Origin: Shewanella marinintestina
GTDB taxonomy: Bacteria > Pseudomonadota > Gammaproteobacteria > Enterobacterales > Shewanellaceae
DNA length: 64,000 nucleotides
Direction of reading: 5' to 3'
NCBI RefSeq assembly: GCF_023283845.1
Contig: NZ_JAKILC010000003.1
Location: forward strand, 186,001 to 250,000
Shown one piece after another: positions 46,016 to 55,120 of the stretch (position 1 is the first letter of the stretch; each line of letters starts with the position of its first letter). The position numbers and the translations under genes are program-made. The notes beneath the pieces are model-generated. The model saw only the letters and a program-made list of their open reading frames with translations. It did not search any database and had not been told where the DNA came from.

Positions 46016-47352
46016 TGAATAAATCCACCCTGGTTAAGCATCTGAATGACATTAATGTTTTCGTTTTCCCCAGCTGCAGGTGTTACGTTAAAAAAGCGGG
46101 CTAATGATTTGGTCGGAGTGATCTTAGGTAGTCTGATCTCTGCGGGGGAAAGTGGTTTCACAAGGTTGACAGTGGCTACAATCACAAGCTCTGTCTTTTT
46201 ACGGCTTGTACCTGCTTGGCGAAACAATGAGCCAAAAACGGGAATATCTCCTAGCAAGGGGATCTTGCTAATATTCTCAAGTTCATCACTGCTCATCAAA
46301 CCACCCAACAGAAAACTATCGCCGTCACCCAATTCTATTGTGGTCATTGCACGTCGTGTTGTTAATTGGGGGATCTTAATTCCTGCGGCTTCGATAAAAC
46401 CTTCCACAGCACTGACTTCAGGCATCATCTGTAACTTAATTTTATCGTTATTGAGTACTTTGGCCGATAAATCTAAACGAATACCAAATTCTTTATAGGT
46501 AATATTGGTGGTGTTATTGTTAGTAAATATCACAGGGATTTCACCACCAACCAAAAAACTAGCAGACTCTCCTGACATGACGGATAAATTAGGTTCAGCT
46601 AGGACTTCAGCAATACTGTCTTTTCCAAGTGCATTTATCACTGTTGTTAAATCATCGGCTTTAAAGTCCAAGAAAGAGAACTCGCCGACACTACGCCCAA
46701 CAGTAGACCAGTTCACACCAAGGGTTTCATTAAACTCCTTTGTCACCTGAGCAACTGACACCTTGACGTTAACCTGTTGAGTTTGTGAAAGTGTTAGCCC
46801 CTCGATAATCCCTTGCCAAGTAAAGTTACGCTCATACGCTAACCAGTTAGCTTCAGTGAAGGAGTCCTTAAATTCGACCAACTCTGATTCATCAAAACGC
46901 TCGATCTTCTCACGGCCAAGAAACGTTGCAACTTGGCGATAAATATCACTACGTTGTTCTTCACTATAAACTACGCCTCGAACTGCAACTTTATCACCAA
47001 CAGAGGCAAGTGATATATCCAGCTCCGGGTACACAAGTTTTAGTTGGCGTCTTATCTGAGAGAGGTTGAGATCTACATGAAGAAGTTCCGATAAAATAAC
47101 TTCATGGGCCTTGTTATAGATAAATAACCGGGCTTGCCCTAACTGTCGTCCGTAAACCACTAATTTATTTTTACCGGTAACTTTATAATCTGCAATCTCA
47201 GGCTGACTGATAAAAACCGTACCAATCTCCTGTTCAAGTTCAATGCTTGTAGCATCATTTAATGTAACAAACCTGTCCGCAGCCAATGTATTACCACATA
47301 AAAACACGCTAACGAGTACGCTATTAATCCAAGTAAATATCCGTTTTTTCAT
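46012..47352 (-). CDS. rcpA: RcpA/CpaC outer membrane secretin
   Basis: A 446-residue protein with signal peptide (INSVLVSVFLCGNTLA), a BON-like/N-domain region (VFISQPEIADYKVTGKNKLV, VRGVVYSEEQRSDIYRQV) and a secretin domain (VLAEPNLSVMSGESASFLVG, FGIRLDLSAKVL, IPLLGDIPVFGSLFR). It forms the outer-membrane pore for the Flp pilus. Confidence 0.94.
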   Translation of the reverse strand: MKKRIFTWINSVLVSVFLCGNTLAADRFVTLNDATSIELEQEIGTVFISQPEIADYKVTGKNKLVVYGRQLGQARLFIYNKAHEVILSELLHVDLNLSQIRRQLKLVYPELDISLASVGDKVAVRGVVYSEEQRSDIYRQVATFLGREKIERFDESELVEFKDSFTEANWLAYERNFTWQGIIEGLTLSQTQQVNVKVSVAQVTKEFNETLGVNWSTVGRSVGEFSFLDFKADDLTTVINALGKDSIAEVLAEPNLSVMSGESASFLVGGEIPVIFTNNNTTNITYKEFGIRLDLSAKVLNNDKIKLQMMPEVSAVEGFIEAAGIKIPQLTTRRAMTTIELGDGDSFLLGGLMSSDELENISKIPLLGDIPVFGSLFRQAGTSRKKTELVIVATVNLVKPLSPAEIRLPKITPTKSLARFFNVTPAAGENENINVIQMLNQGGFIQ

Positions 47353-47354
47353 GG

Positions 47355-48194
47355 TTAAAATATTCCACCAACATTGTTTTGTGAATCGCCTCGTAACTCA
47401 ACGATACCGGTATAATTCTTGATAATATCGCTGACATCTGCGCTGGAGCCGTCAGCATCATCAGAACTATGAAAAATCTGTAAATGCATCGTTCTTTGCG
47501 CTAACGTTAACCGAGCAAGATCTTGTGGACTGACTTCAATAACAATTCGGATTTCATCTTTATTAGTACTTTTCATACTTGGATTTATACTACTGCCTTG
47601 ATTTTTGGTATCAGAATCACCTACCGAGATCACCCTCACTTTTGTCATCAACAAAGAAGCCTGTAATCCTTCAAAATCATTCGAATTGCCATTGTCGTTG
47701 GCTAAGTTATATAGAGGAGAGCTAACAGCCAAAATGTTGATATGGTCGCCTGGAATAATATAATTTTCGATTAAATTACGAGTAGCTACGGATAATGGAT
47801 AAAGAGTCATACCGTCACGCGTAATAAGATTCAAATAACCAGGATCACCAGGATTCGAAAGCAACTCAGGTAATAAGTACTGACCAGCCTTAACCGGTGA
47901 ATTTAATACTGTTCTAGGGTCTATCTGAAGTTCGACATCAGCTTTTACACCAATAGTTAAAGCATCATCTTTATTCAACTGAACCCTTTTGAGATCTGCA
48001 AAAGATAAGCGACTGCCTTCTTTCATTGCAGCTTTGAGTTGCCATAAAGTTAATGTGTTCAAAGCACTGTCGTCTGTCGAGACGAGAACTTCAGGCTCTG
48101 GATTAGTGAGTAGTTTATCGGCTACGCCGTATAGCCCAGCAAGGACCGCAATAAATGCAATAATGAATATCAATTTGGAATTAAGCATTTTCAA
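47355..48194 (-). CDS. rcpC: RcpC/CpaB pilus assembly protein
   Basis: A 279-residue protein with an N-terminal membrane anchor (LIFIIAFIAVLAGLYGVADK), then an SAF domain (VLNSPVKAGQYLLPELL) and the C-terminal CpaB region (LYPLSVATRNLIENYIIPGD HINIL). It follows the prepilin peptidase gene and precedes the secretin by 2 nt, as in other tad loci. Confidence 0.92.
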   Translation of the reverse strand: MKMLNSKLIFIIAFIAVLAGLYGVADKLLTNPEPEVLVSTDDSALNTLTLWQLKAAMKEGSRLSFADLKRVQLNKDDALTIGVKADVELQIDPRTVLNSPVKAGQYLLPELLSNPGDPGYLNLITRDGMTLYPLSVATRNLIENYIIPGDHINILAVSSPLYNLANDNGNSNDFEGLQASLLMTKVRVISVGDSDTKNQGSSINPSMKSTNKDEIRIVIEVSPQDLARLTLAQRTMHLQIFHSSDDADGSSADVSDIIKNYTGIVELRGDSQNNVGGIF

Positions 48195-48250
48195 CTATTC
48201 TGTTGGGCCGATAAACATCAGTAGTTATTTAACAATCGTGTTCTTCCCTG

Positions 48251-48688
48251 TTAACCTAGATAAGAGGTCAAAATAGGAATGTAAAACCCAAAAGAAATTG
48301 CAATACCATATGGTAATCCAAGCTCCCTTTCACGGGGAATACGGTTAATCACTCGATACTTAACTAGATAGATTACGGCTAGCACTCCACCACATAACAA
48401 TGTGAACCAAAGTGCAATAGGCAGTAAAGATTGAGGCAAGGCAACAGCAAGCGCACTCGCTAACTTTCCATCTCCAGCGGCAAGCCACCTGAATCTAAAA
48501 AGTAATAGGCTCAACAGAAAAATTGAAAGTCCATTAAGAAGACCTTCAAGCAATATTTGTTGACTAGCTGCAAGCCACACACAAGTAATCAATACAGCGA
48601 AACACCCTTTATTTGAAATACGGCGGTAAAATATATCGCTAAGGCAACATAAAACCAAAATAACCAATAAAAGAGTGATCGCTATCAT
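48251..48688 (-). CDS. tadV: TadV/CpaA prepilin peptidase (A24 family)
   Basis: A 145-residue polytopic membrane aspartyl protease. The first catalytic Asp is in CLSDIFYRRISNKG (residue about 18) and the second in the GxGD-like RWLAAGDGKLASAL. Such short forms process Flp prepilin and the TadE/F pseudopilins. It lies 21 nt after flp. Confidence 0.92.
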   Translation of the reverse strand: MIAITLLLVILVLCCLSDIFYRRISNKGCFAVLITCVWLAASQQILLEGLLNGLSIFLLSLLLFRFRWLAAGDGKLASALAVALPQSLLPIALWFTLLCGGVLAVIYLVKYRVINRIPRERELGLPYGIAISFGFYIPILTSYLG

Positions 48689-48709
48689 AATAAGAAACTA
48701 AAAATTAAC

Positions 48710-48919
48710 TTAGCTACCAGTCATTTTAGTCAAGTTAGCTGTAATTTTTGCAAATGCGTCATTTAATGCAGTCATTAAGCTCCCGTCAGAAGCAAATGCA
48801 GCGGTCAAAGCGACAGCCATAGCGACGCCAATTAAACCATATTCAATAGCTGTTACACCGCGCTCGTCTTTTTTGTATGTAGCAAGAAAAGCCATTGCAT
48901 TGCAGTAAAACTTATTCAT
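48710..48919 (-). CDS. flp: Flp-type major pilin
   Basis: The 69-residue prepilin has a 21-residue leader ending DERG, then the mature start VTAIEYGLIGVAMAVALT, with the Glu-Tyr at +5/+6 that defines Flp pilins. Cleavage by the TadV peptidase should occur after Gly21. It is the first gene of the tad operon; AGGA lies nine to twelve nt before the ATG, and its promoter should be in the 133 nt behind the LysR gene. Confidence 0.94.
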   Translation of the reverse strand: MNKFYCNAMAFLATYKKDERGVTAIEYGLIGVAMAVALTAAFASDGSLMTALNDAFAKITANLTKMTGS

Positions 48920-49052
48920 AAAAAATCCTATTTAATTCAAATTACATTAGAGATAAAAATAAATACAAGGCAGAGCTTATCTCACAGTTAAATTTAAATA
49001 AAAATAGGACCTATCAGATTACTTTATAGTTCTCGATTAAGAACATTCAGAA

Positions 49053-49961
49053 TCATCGACATACTTTAAAATCTAAGAAACGTTGAGATAACCATTCCAT
49101 AGCTATTGACTTGCTTATTCCTGCAGGGTAAATCAATGATGCCATCAAGTAGTTTTCAGATCTCAAATCAGACTCCAATAATAACTTATCTAGTTTCCCA
49201 TTTTTCAAGTCATGCTCAACAACAAAGCTTGGCAAATAAGCAAAACCTAGTCCATTTCGGCAAAAAGACAAAAGTGTATGTATATCTTCAACATACCAAA
49301 CTTGCTTTGATATGTTGGTTTCATTTATATATATTGAAGGGGTTTCTGAAGGCAATAAAATTCGAGCTCTACTAAACAGACTCTTGTCTGCTTTCACGAC
49401 TCCATTATCAGAAAATAGCTTCAATTCTTTGGCATAGTTAGGGGCAACGACCCAATAACCATGTAATTTAAATGCAGAGAGATACTCAAAATTACTTTTA
49501 ATATCATGTTTGAATATACCCAACGCAAAATCTATTTTCTTATCATTGAGTTTTTGGTTCAATGACTCACTGCTCCGCTGTACAATCTTAAGCTCAATCA
49601 ATGGAAAAGCTGTTGAAAAATCTTGAATTATTTCATTAATCTTATGACAACAAACAAGTGGGTCTATCCCTATACATAACTTAACTTGCTCTACGTTAGA
49701 AATGGAAATTGAACGCTCAATAAAGGCTCGATACTGAGACATAAGGTCTCTAGCATCTTTCAAAATTAACTCCCCCTGCTGTGTCAACTCTGGGAGTTTT
49801 CTGTTTCTATAGAATAAAGCGAACCCTAAATCAATCTCTAAGTTCTGAATCGAAAGACTTATTGCAGCTTGAGACTTACTCAGTTTCCTTGCTGCAGCAC
49901 TAAATGAACCAGTATCAGCAGCAGCGATAAAAGTGTTTAAACTTTCTATTTGAATTTTCAT
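49053..49961 (-). CDS. LysR family transcriptional regulator (left of flavin reductase)
   Basis: The N-terminal winged HTH is clear (LNTFIAAADTGSFSAAARKL, SQAAISLSIQNLEIDLGFAL FYR). The effector domain follows with WVVAPNYAKELKLF and FCRNGLGFAYLPSFVVEHD. I start at the ATG at 49961 (MKIQIESLNTF). It lies between flp and the flavin reductase on the same strand as both, so it could control either. Effector unknown. Confidence 0.9.
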   Translation of the reverse strand: MKIQIESLNTFIAAADTGSFSAAARKLSKSQAAISLSIQNLEIDLGFALFYRNRKLPELTQQGELILKDARDLMSQYRAFIERSISISNVEQVKLCIGIDPLVCCHKINEIIQDFSTAFPLIELKIVQRSSESLNQKLNDKKIDFALGIFKHDIKSNFEYLSAFKLHGYWVVAPNYAKELKLFSDNGVVKADKSLFSRARILLPSETPSIYINETNISKQVWYVEDIHTLLSFCRNGLGFAYLPSFVVEHDLKNGKLDKLLLESDLRSENYLMASLIYPAGISKSIAMEWLSQRFLDFKVCR

Positions 49962-50182
49962 AATTAACATCTACATTTAAACATTTCACTTCCATGTTAG
50001 TAATTATCTAAAAATTCGTTTATCAAAACTCAATATCAACAGACGAAAAAGTTAACCAGTGCACTAACACAACATTTTAGAATTCCAATCAATATAAAAC
50101 CAAGCTAACTTTATATTTCTTACATTGTATCCAAACCAAGATATACAAAACAACTATCAATCAATTAAAAAACAACAAAAAC

Positions 50183-50206
50183 ATAAGTGCAATAAGTAGC
50201 ACTTAT
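50183..50206. promoter_or_regulatory. Inverted repeat, candidate regulator site
   Basis: ATAAGTGC and GCACTTAT pair perfectly around AATAAGTA, about 220 nt upstream of the LysR start. Symmetry of this size fits a dimeric regulator such as the LysR protein itself; no test was possible. Confidence 0.4.
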
Positions 50207-50530
50207 AATCACTATATAACTAACTTATATTTAAAAATGAATTAATTCGATGCGAAACAAACAAAACAACAAGGGTACTAAATAAAAATACAATCAAAAC
50301 AAAACAACAACAAGTGTTACATATTGTTTCACAAAGGCGTGATTTGTAAATACAAAAATAAATCCATAAAAGATAGAGAAATCAATTTCAAATAGAAAAC
50401 TAACTAAAAACTAAAAAAACGAGATGGTGACTTTATACCTTTAAAAATAGTCATTGACCACAAACGTGAATTAATTGACTGTTGATTAATTACGGTAGCT
50501 ATAAAATTCATAATATGATTGGAACAGACT

Positions 50531-50565
50531 AAAATAGGATAGCGCTCATCGCTACCCTATTTTTA
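50531..50565 (-). terminator. Terminator of the flavin reductase operon
   Basis: AAAATAGG-A-TAGCG pairs with CGCTA-C-CCTATTTT around CTCAT; T-runs occur in both directions. It lies 10 nt past the reductase stop. Confidence 0.85.
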
Positions 50566-50574
50566 AAGTTTTAA

Positions 50575-52353
50575 CTATAGAGTCTTATTAATAATATAAT
50601 GTGCAGCTGACTTACCTGCTTGACGACCAAACACAACTGTATCTGCAATCGCATTTCCACCTAGACGATTTGCCCCATGAACGCCACCAGTCACCTCTCC
50701 AGCAGCAAACATACCAGGAATAATCTCGTCATTTTCGTCTCGAACTTGAGCTTCTGGCGTTATTCCTACACCTCCCATGGTGTGATGAATCGCTGGCGAG
50801 GTATCGACCAAATACAATGGGAACTTAAGTGAACGAGCCATAAATTTACGTCCAAAATCAGGATCGCTTCCATCTTTCTGGTACTTGTTATATTGCTCTA
50901 TCGATACTTTAGCTACAGCAGGGTCAATATTAACCTTCTTAAAATCGTTGTAGCTTTCAATCTTAGTTAACATACCTAGAGGTTCAAGCCCTTTAACTTG
51001 ACTGACCTCATTCATTATCTCTTCATCCCAAACTAGCCAAGCACTTCTTTCTTTTAACTCCCAAATACATTCAGAAACCTTATCTCTTGGCCCCATTTCA
51101 TCACAGAAGCGCTTACCTTGATGATTTAATAAAATCGCACCAGCACCACGTATTGTTCCTGTAATAACCAGTACACCATTACCTGCTGTAGGGAATGTTT
51201 GGATCTCTTTCAGATCAACCATCTTTGCGCCAATTCCCTTAGCTAAACCGATACCATCTCCTGTATTACCAGGCGCATTTGTTGAGGGCGTTCCGAGTAA
51301 ATCTGGTCGATATTGTGCGACTAACTTGTTATCCCACCCAAAGCCACCAGTAGCCAACACAACTGTTGGTGCAGCAATGAAGCGAAGACCTGAGTGTTTT
51401 CCTTGTACTACAACACCCGCTATTTCGCCGCTCTTGGCCCGAACAATCTTTAATACTTTATTATTTGTCTCGACTTTCACGCCCAATGCATCTGAATTAC
51501 GTTGCAGAACAGATATTAGTTCAGGACCATTCTTCTTCCCGCCTGCTGGTCTGTGAAGTCTATCCGCCGTATGTCCCCCACCACGCCTTGCAGCGGAAAA
51601 GTCTCCTCCTAAGGCAGTTAACCAACTAAGTCCATCTGCACTATCCTCTGTTAGTTTTTTTACTAACTTAGGATCATTGATATTATGACCGCCCTTCATG
51701 GTGTCGTTATAAAACTGTTCTATACCATCCTTATAACCTAAGCGGGCCTGAGCTATTGTTTCTGCAGCCGAGTAGCCACCAGCAGATAATTGAGAGTTGC
51801 CGCCGATATAAGGTTGTTTCTCGAAAATAATTATATCGTCAAGACCAGACATTTTTGCTTGTACTGCAGCAGAGTAACCAGCAGAGCCTGCACCAATAAT
51901 AATCATTTGATGTGTTTCTGCGGGTCCATCCATAATCGCATCTGTTAGCTCTTTTTCGGTGACATCATCAAATTTTATCGATGCATTTAACTTGCCATTT
52001 AAAAACGGCATAGCAAATTTCTCATCAAAATTCTGATGGCATGTTATGCAATTCATAACAGGTTCAGCATGTCCCGAGTGACAAGAGGTACAGCCAATAT
52101 CTACTAGATGGTTATGATGAACGGATAGCTCTTTCTCTTTAAGTTCCTTTGTTGCAATTGTATTTAGATCACCGTGACAAGACACACATGCAGTATCTTG
52201 TTCTAGCTGGTTATCCTGAACATTCTTTACCCCTGTTGCGTGACAATCTTTACAATCAATACCCGACTCATTATGGAATTCAGCAAGATTATCAGCGGCA
52301 TTAACTGAAAAGCTCGCATAAATAAACAACGATAATAATGTTATTTTTTTCAT
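50575..52353 (-). CDS. Periplasmic tetraheme flavocytochrome c (FccA-type reductase of unknown substrate)
   Basis: The 592-residue protein has a signal peptide (LLSLFIYASFSVNA), four heme c motifs CxxCH at residues 34-38, 56-60, 88-92 and 102-106, and a flavin domain opening IIIGAGSAGY (residues 152-160). This is the layout of soluble fumarate reductase FccA and relatives used in anaerobic respiration. The catalytic arginine (PRDK, Arg423), the HHTMGG histidine and the Arg in GANRLGG are kept. The residues aligned to FccA His365 and Glu378, which bind the fumarate carboxylate, are Phe387 and Gly399, so fumarate is an unlikely substrate. I start at 52353; AAGGGTAAG stands just upstream. A small membrane gene precedes it. 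Confidence 0.9.
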   Translation of the reverse strand: MKKITLLSLFIYASFSVNAADNLAEFHNESGIDCKDCHATGVKNVQDNQLEQDTACVSCHGDLNTIATKELKEKELSVHHNHLVDIGCTSCHSGHAEPVMNCITCHQNFDEKFAMPFLNGKLNASIKFDDVTEKELTDAIMDGPAETHQMIIIGAGSAGYSAAVQAKMSGLDDIIIFEKQPYIGGNSQLSAGGYSAAETIAQARLGYKDGIEQFYNDTMKGGHNINDPKLVKKLTEDSADGLSWLTALGGDFSAARRGGGHTADRLHRPAGGKKNGPELISVLQRNSDALGVKVETNNKVLKIVRAKSGEIAGVVVQGKHSGLRFIAAPTVVLATGGFGWDNKLVAQYRPDLLGTPSTNAPGNTGDGIGLAKGIGAKMVDLKEIQTFPTAGNGVLVITGTIRGAGAILLNHQGKRFCDEMGPRDKVSECIWELKERSAWLVWDEEIMNEVSQVKGLEPLGMLTKIESYNDFKKVNIDPAVAKVSIEQYNKYQKDGSDPDFGRKFMARSLKFPLYLVDTSPAIHHTMGGVGITPEAQVRDENDEIIPGMFAAGEVTGGVHGANRLGGNAIADTVVFGRQAGKSAAHYIINKTL

Positions 52354-52363
52354 CAACTTACCC

Positions 52364-52540
52364 TTAGATTAGTGTTTTTATAAATAAACCTAGAAAGAAA
52401 CTTCCTGTAGTTCCAAGAAAAAGTAGTAAATCAATAATTAAGAAACCGTTGTCGTCAGTCACTTCTTCTTTCCATCTAAAAATGAAAAAGCAAAAAAGAA
52501 AAAAGCACACAAAACTGTATACAACTAGAACGTAAACCAA
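52364..52540 (-). CDS. 58-aa two-helix membrane protein upstream of the flavin reductase
   Basis: An open frame from TTG at 52540 encodes a small protein with two hydrophobic helices: VYVLVVYSFVCFFLFCFFIF, then a short polar loop RWKEEVTDDNG, then FLIIDLLLFLGTTGSFFLG. Two stop codons stand directly before the TTG. The stop is 10 nt before the reductase ATG and overlaps its ribosome site, which argues for a coupled operon. The start is weak and the family is unknown. It might anchor or donate electrons to the periplasmic reductase; that is speculation. Residue pattern and position are the only support. Confidence 0.5.
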   Translation of the reverse strand: MVYVLVVYSFVCFFLFCFFIFRWKEEVTDDNGFLIIDLLLFLGTTGSFFLGLFIKTLI

Positions 52541-52830
52541 TTATTACCATCTACTACTTTCTGGTTAGAACATCTAAAAGATAATAAATAAAAAATAAGT
52601 TGATAATGAGATCCAAATAACATTCACACCACAAATTTAAACATTAATATACATCAAATCAATTGAGTTAAACCGACAAGATAATAGTTTAATTTAATTA
52701 ACCTGACAGCTTAGTTATTTTAAATACAATAAAAAAACTAAACTACCAGAGTAAAATTTATAAACAATAAATGTAACCTGACAATTTAGATTGATTGATA
52801 AGTTCATTTATTTACAAGGATACGAATAAA
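52541..52830. promoter_or_regulatory. Divergent promoter region of reductase operon and LysR gene
   Basis: About 290 nt between divergent genes. TAACCTGACAGCTTAG (52699-52714) and TAACCTGACAATTTAG (52774-52789) repeat with 14 of 16 matches, 75 nt apart. A repeated box between a LysR gene and its divergent target is the usual place for an operator of that regulator. Confidence 0.5.
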
Positions 52831-53730
52831 ATGAGAACACTCCCACCAATAAAATCTATTATCTATTTTGAATCTGTGGCCCGTTTTCAGAGTTTCAAAT
52901 TGGCAGCAGCAGAACAAAATGTGACACCTGGCGCAGTAAGTCATCAGATAAACAAGCTTGAAGAATTTATCGGTAAGTCTCTTTTCATTAGGGGGAATAG
53001 ACAAATACAACTAACGAGTTATGGTCTCAGATATTATTCAAGAATATCAATTATTCTTAAGAATATCGAAGAGGCTACGATTGATCTTGGAATTGAAGGA
53101 AAAAGGCCACAAGTTAGAGTTGCAGTTCCCCCATCTTTACTGAAGAACTGGTTACTTCCAGTACTAATGAATGACTTAGATTCAAATATAGATAGTAATA
53201 TTGAATTTGTTGACACCTTAGACTATCTAGATTTTTCTAAATCAGATTTAGACCTCGCTATCCGATATGGTTACGATACCTGGGAAAATATGTACTCAGT
53301 ACATTTGTTCGATGAAACAATGATCCCCGTATGTCATCCAGATTATCTAAAAGACAAAGGCCATCACTTTGATCAAGAGACTATAGATAAAAGTACACTT
53401 ATCTATACCAATAATAGACTCGTCCAATGGGATATTGTACTGCAAAGACTAAATTTATTAAGTAATAGTTTTACACAACAGAAGCTTACTTTTCAAAACT
53501 CAATTCAATCTATAGAAGCTGCAATGCAAGGTGGGGGCATAGCATACGTAAATAGCATTTTAGTGCAAAAAGAGTTGCGAAGTGGACGATTAATTAAACC
53601 TTTCGACATAGAAATACCTGATCACAAATCCCCGTCTTACCACTTAGTAACCACTTATGAAAATATGCAACATGAGTCAACTGCAAAATTATATTATGCC
53701 ATCTTAAAAAACTGCAAAGACACCGCCTAA
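52831..53730 (+). CDS. LysR family regulator divergent from the flavin reductase
   Basis: A GcvA-like LysR protein with HTH FESVARFQSFKLAAAEQNVT followed by GAVSHQINKLEEFIGKSLF and an effector domain including SDLDLAIRYGYDTWENMY. I start at the ATG at 52831 (MRTLPPIKSI) with AAGGA about 11 nt upstream. It is divergent from the membrane-protein/flavin-reductase operon, the classic arrangement for a regulator of that operon, and may sense the electron acceptor. Confidence 0.92.
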   Translation: MRTLPPIKSIIYFESVARFQSFKLAAAEQNVTPGAVSHQINKLEEFIGKSLFIRGNRQIQLTSYGLRYYSRISIILKNIEEATIDLGIEGKRPQVRVAVPPSLLKNWLLPVLMNDLDSNIDSNIEFVDTLDYLDFSKSDLDLAIRYGYDTWENMYSVHLFDETMIPVCHPDYLKDKGHHFDQETIDKSTLIYTNNRLVQWDIVLQRLNLLSNSFTQQKLTFQNSIQSIEAAMQGGGIAYVNSILVQKELRSGRLIKPFDIEIPDHKSPSYHLVTTYENMQHESTAKLYYAILKNCKDTA

Positions 53731-53748
53731 CAAAATACAATTTAAAAT

Positions 53749-53783
53749 CAACTGGTTAATCTACGACATTGATTAACTAGTTG
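53749..53783. terminator. Bidirectional hairpin between LysR and GGDEF genes
   Basis: CAACTGGTTAATC pairs with GATTAACTAGTTG (one wobble) around a 9-nt loop, between the convergent stops. Confidence 0.65.
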
Positions 53784-53791
53784 GTATAAAA

Positions 53792-55120
53792 TCAATTAAC
53801 GCAAACACGATCTCTTCCCCCCTGTTTAGCTCGATATAGTGCCTTATCAGCTAAAGTTAGAGCAGCTTTAATCTCTTTGGTATGCTCAAAGTAAGAAACA
53901 CCGACACTCATCGTCAAGTTTAAAACTAAAGAATCAACAGCTATTTTTTCATTTGAAATCAACACCTTTAATTGTTCACATTGAGCTTTTGCATCTTCGA
54001 TTTTAGTTAATGGCATTAATAATATAAATTCTTCGCCTCCGCTTCTCGATAAGACAAAGCGATCCGGAACATGCTTTCTACAAAAGTTAGCAAAACCTAC
54101 CAAGACTCCATCGCCGACATCGTGGCCATACGTATCGTTGATTTTCTTAAAGAAATCAATGTCAAAAATAGCAACTGAGCCAAAATTATCTGAATGATGA
54201 AAGCTCCTAATCTGGTGTTCAAACCCTCTTCTATTAGGCAAACCAGTTAAATAGTCAGTATGAGCTTCGTTTTCCAGTATTAACTTTTCTTTTTCACTAC
54301 CCTTGTACTTTTTAAAGTACCTAAAGGAAGGTGATAGAAATAACAAAAAAAGTACTAATAAAGACAAAAATATAAATATTTTAATATATGGTTCTGATTT
54401 GCTTTTAGATACAGAGATTTCCCATTTTGTGTTAAAAACACCGACAACTGCTGATAGCTCTCTACCTTCAATTATTCCCTTAGAAGTTATGATCTTTTCG
54501 CAAGGTGCCTTACTATCAGGGTTATAGCCAGATATATGATAACTATCGATATCATAGTCTTTTATCACTGTATCGATACTGCTAAGTATAGACTCCAAGT
54601 AAACTATAGAGGATGTTAGCCCCCAAAATTCAGTTCCATTTCGAATTACTCTTCTAACAATAAAAGCTTGCTTATCATTTTGAATTAATGAAACTGGACC
54701 AATTACTGAAACCTCACTTTTTAATATTGCTTCCATACTCCCTAACTTTCTATTTGGATCCGATAACACATCATGCCCAATAGCTTTTTTATTATCCTCA
54801 TAAGGGTAGACATAGGTAACAACGCCATTTGGCAATAGCAATATTGAATCAACATTCTTATGGCTTTTTAGTAAATCTTTCGAAATTCGGTCAAATTTCT
54901 TTGATGTTAAGTTATTTTCATCAGATACTTCGACCATCTCTTTCAAAACTTCAGATGATATTAATGCACCATTGAAAATTGACGCCATCACTTTGTTTAA
55001 TTCAGCAACAACTAGAAACAAACGTTTCTCATCTTTAACTCTATCTAATGAGTAGACAATAAAGTTAGTAATTAAAATCATTATCATCAAAAATAAAAAA
55101 ACAAAAAATTTATTCAACAT
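53792..55120 (-). CDS. Membrane diguanylate cyclase with periplasmic sensor domain
   Basis: Layout: N-terminal helix (FFVFLFLMIMILITNFIVYS), a periplasmic sensor of about 210 residues with Cache-like features (SILLLPNGVVTYVYPYED), a second helix (IFIFLSLLVLFLLFLSPSF) and a cytoplasmic GGDEF domain (DYLTGLPNRRGFEHQ, VAIFDIDFFKKINDTYGHDVG, SRSGGEEFILLMP). The active site GGEEF is intact; no RxxD I-site stands at the usual position. It should make c-di-GMP in response to an outside signal. I start at 55120 (MLNKFFVF). Confidence 0.9.
   Translation of the reverse strand: MLNKFFVFLFLMIMILITNFIVYSLDRVKDEKRLFLVVAELNKVMASIFNGALISSEVLKEMVEVSDENNLTSKKFDRISKDLLKSHKNVDSILLLPNGVVTYVYPYEDNKKAIGHDVLSDPNRKLGSMEAILKSEVSVIGPVSLIQNDKQAFIVRRVIRNGTEFWGLTSSIVYLESILSSIDTVIKDYDIDSYHISGYNPDSKAPCEKIITSKGIIEGRELSAVVGVFNTKWEISVSKSKSEPYIKIFIFLSLLVLFLLFLSPSFRYFKKYKGSEKEKLILENEAHTDYLTGLPNRRGFEHQIRSFHHSDNFGSVAIFDIDFFKKINDTYGHDVGDGVLVGFANFCRKHVPDRFVLSRSGGEEFILLMPLTKIEDAKAQCEQLKVLISNEKIAVDSLVLNLTMSVGVSYFEHTKEIKAALTLADKALYRAKQGGRDRVCVN

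Larger units (their letters stand above)
49962..50574. other. AT-rich intergenic region between flavin reductase and LysR gene
   Basis: 613 nt without a supported frame, unusually A-rich on the plus strand. It holds the promoter of the LysR gene, a perfect 8-8-8 inverted repeat at 50183-50206 and, at the right end, the terminator of the flavin reductase. Confidence 0.55.
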
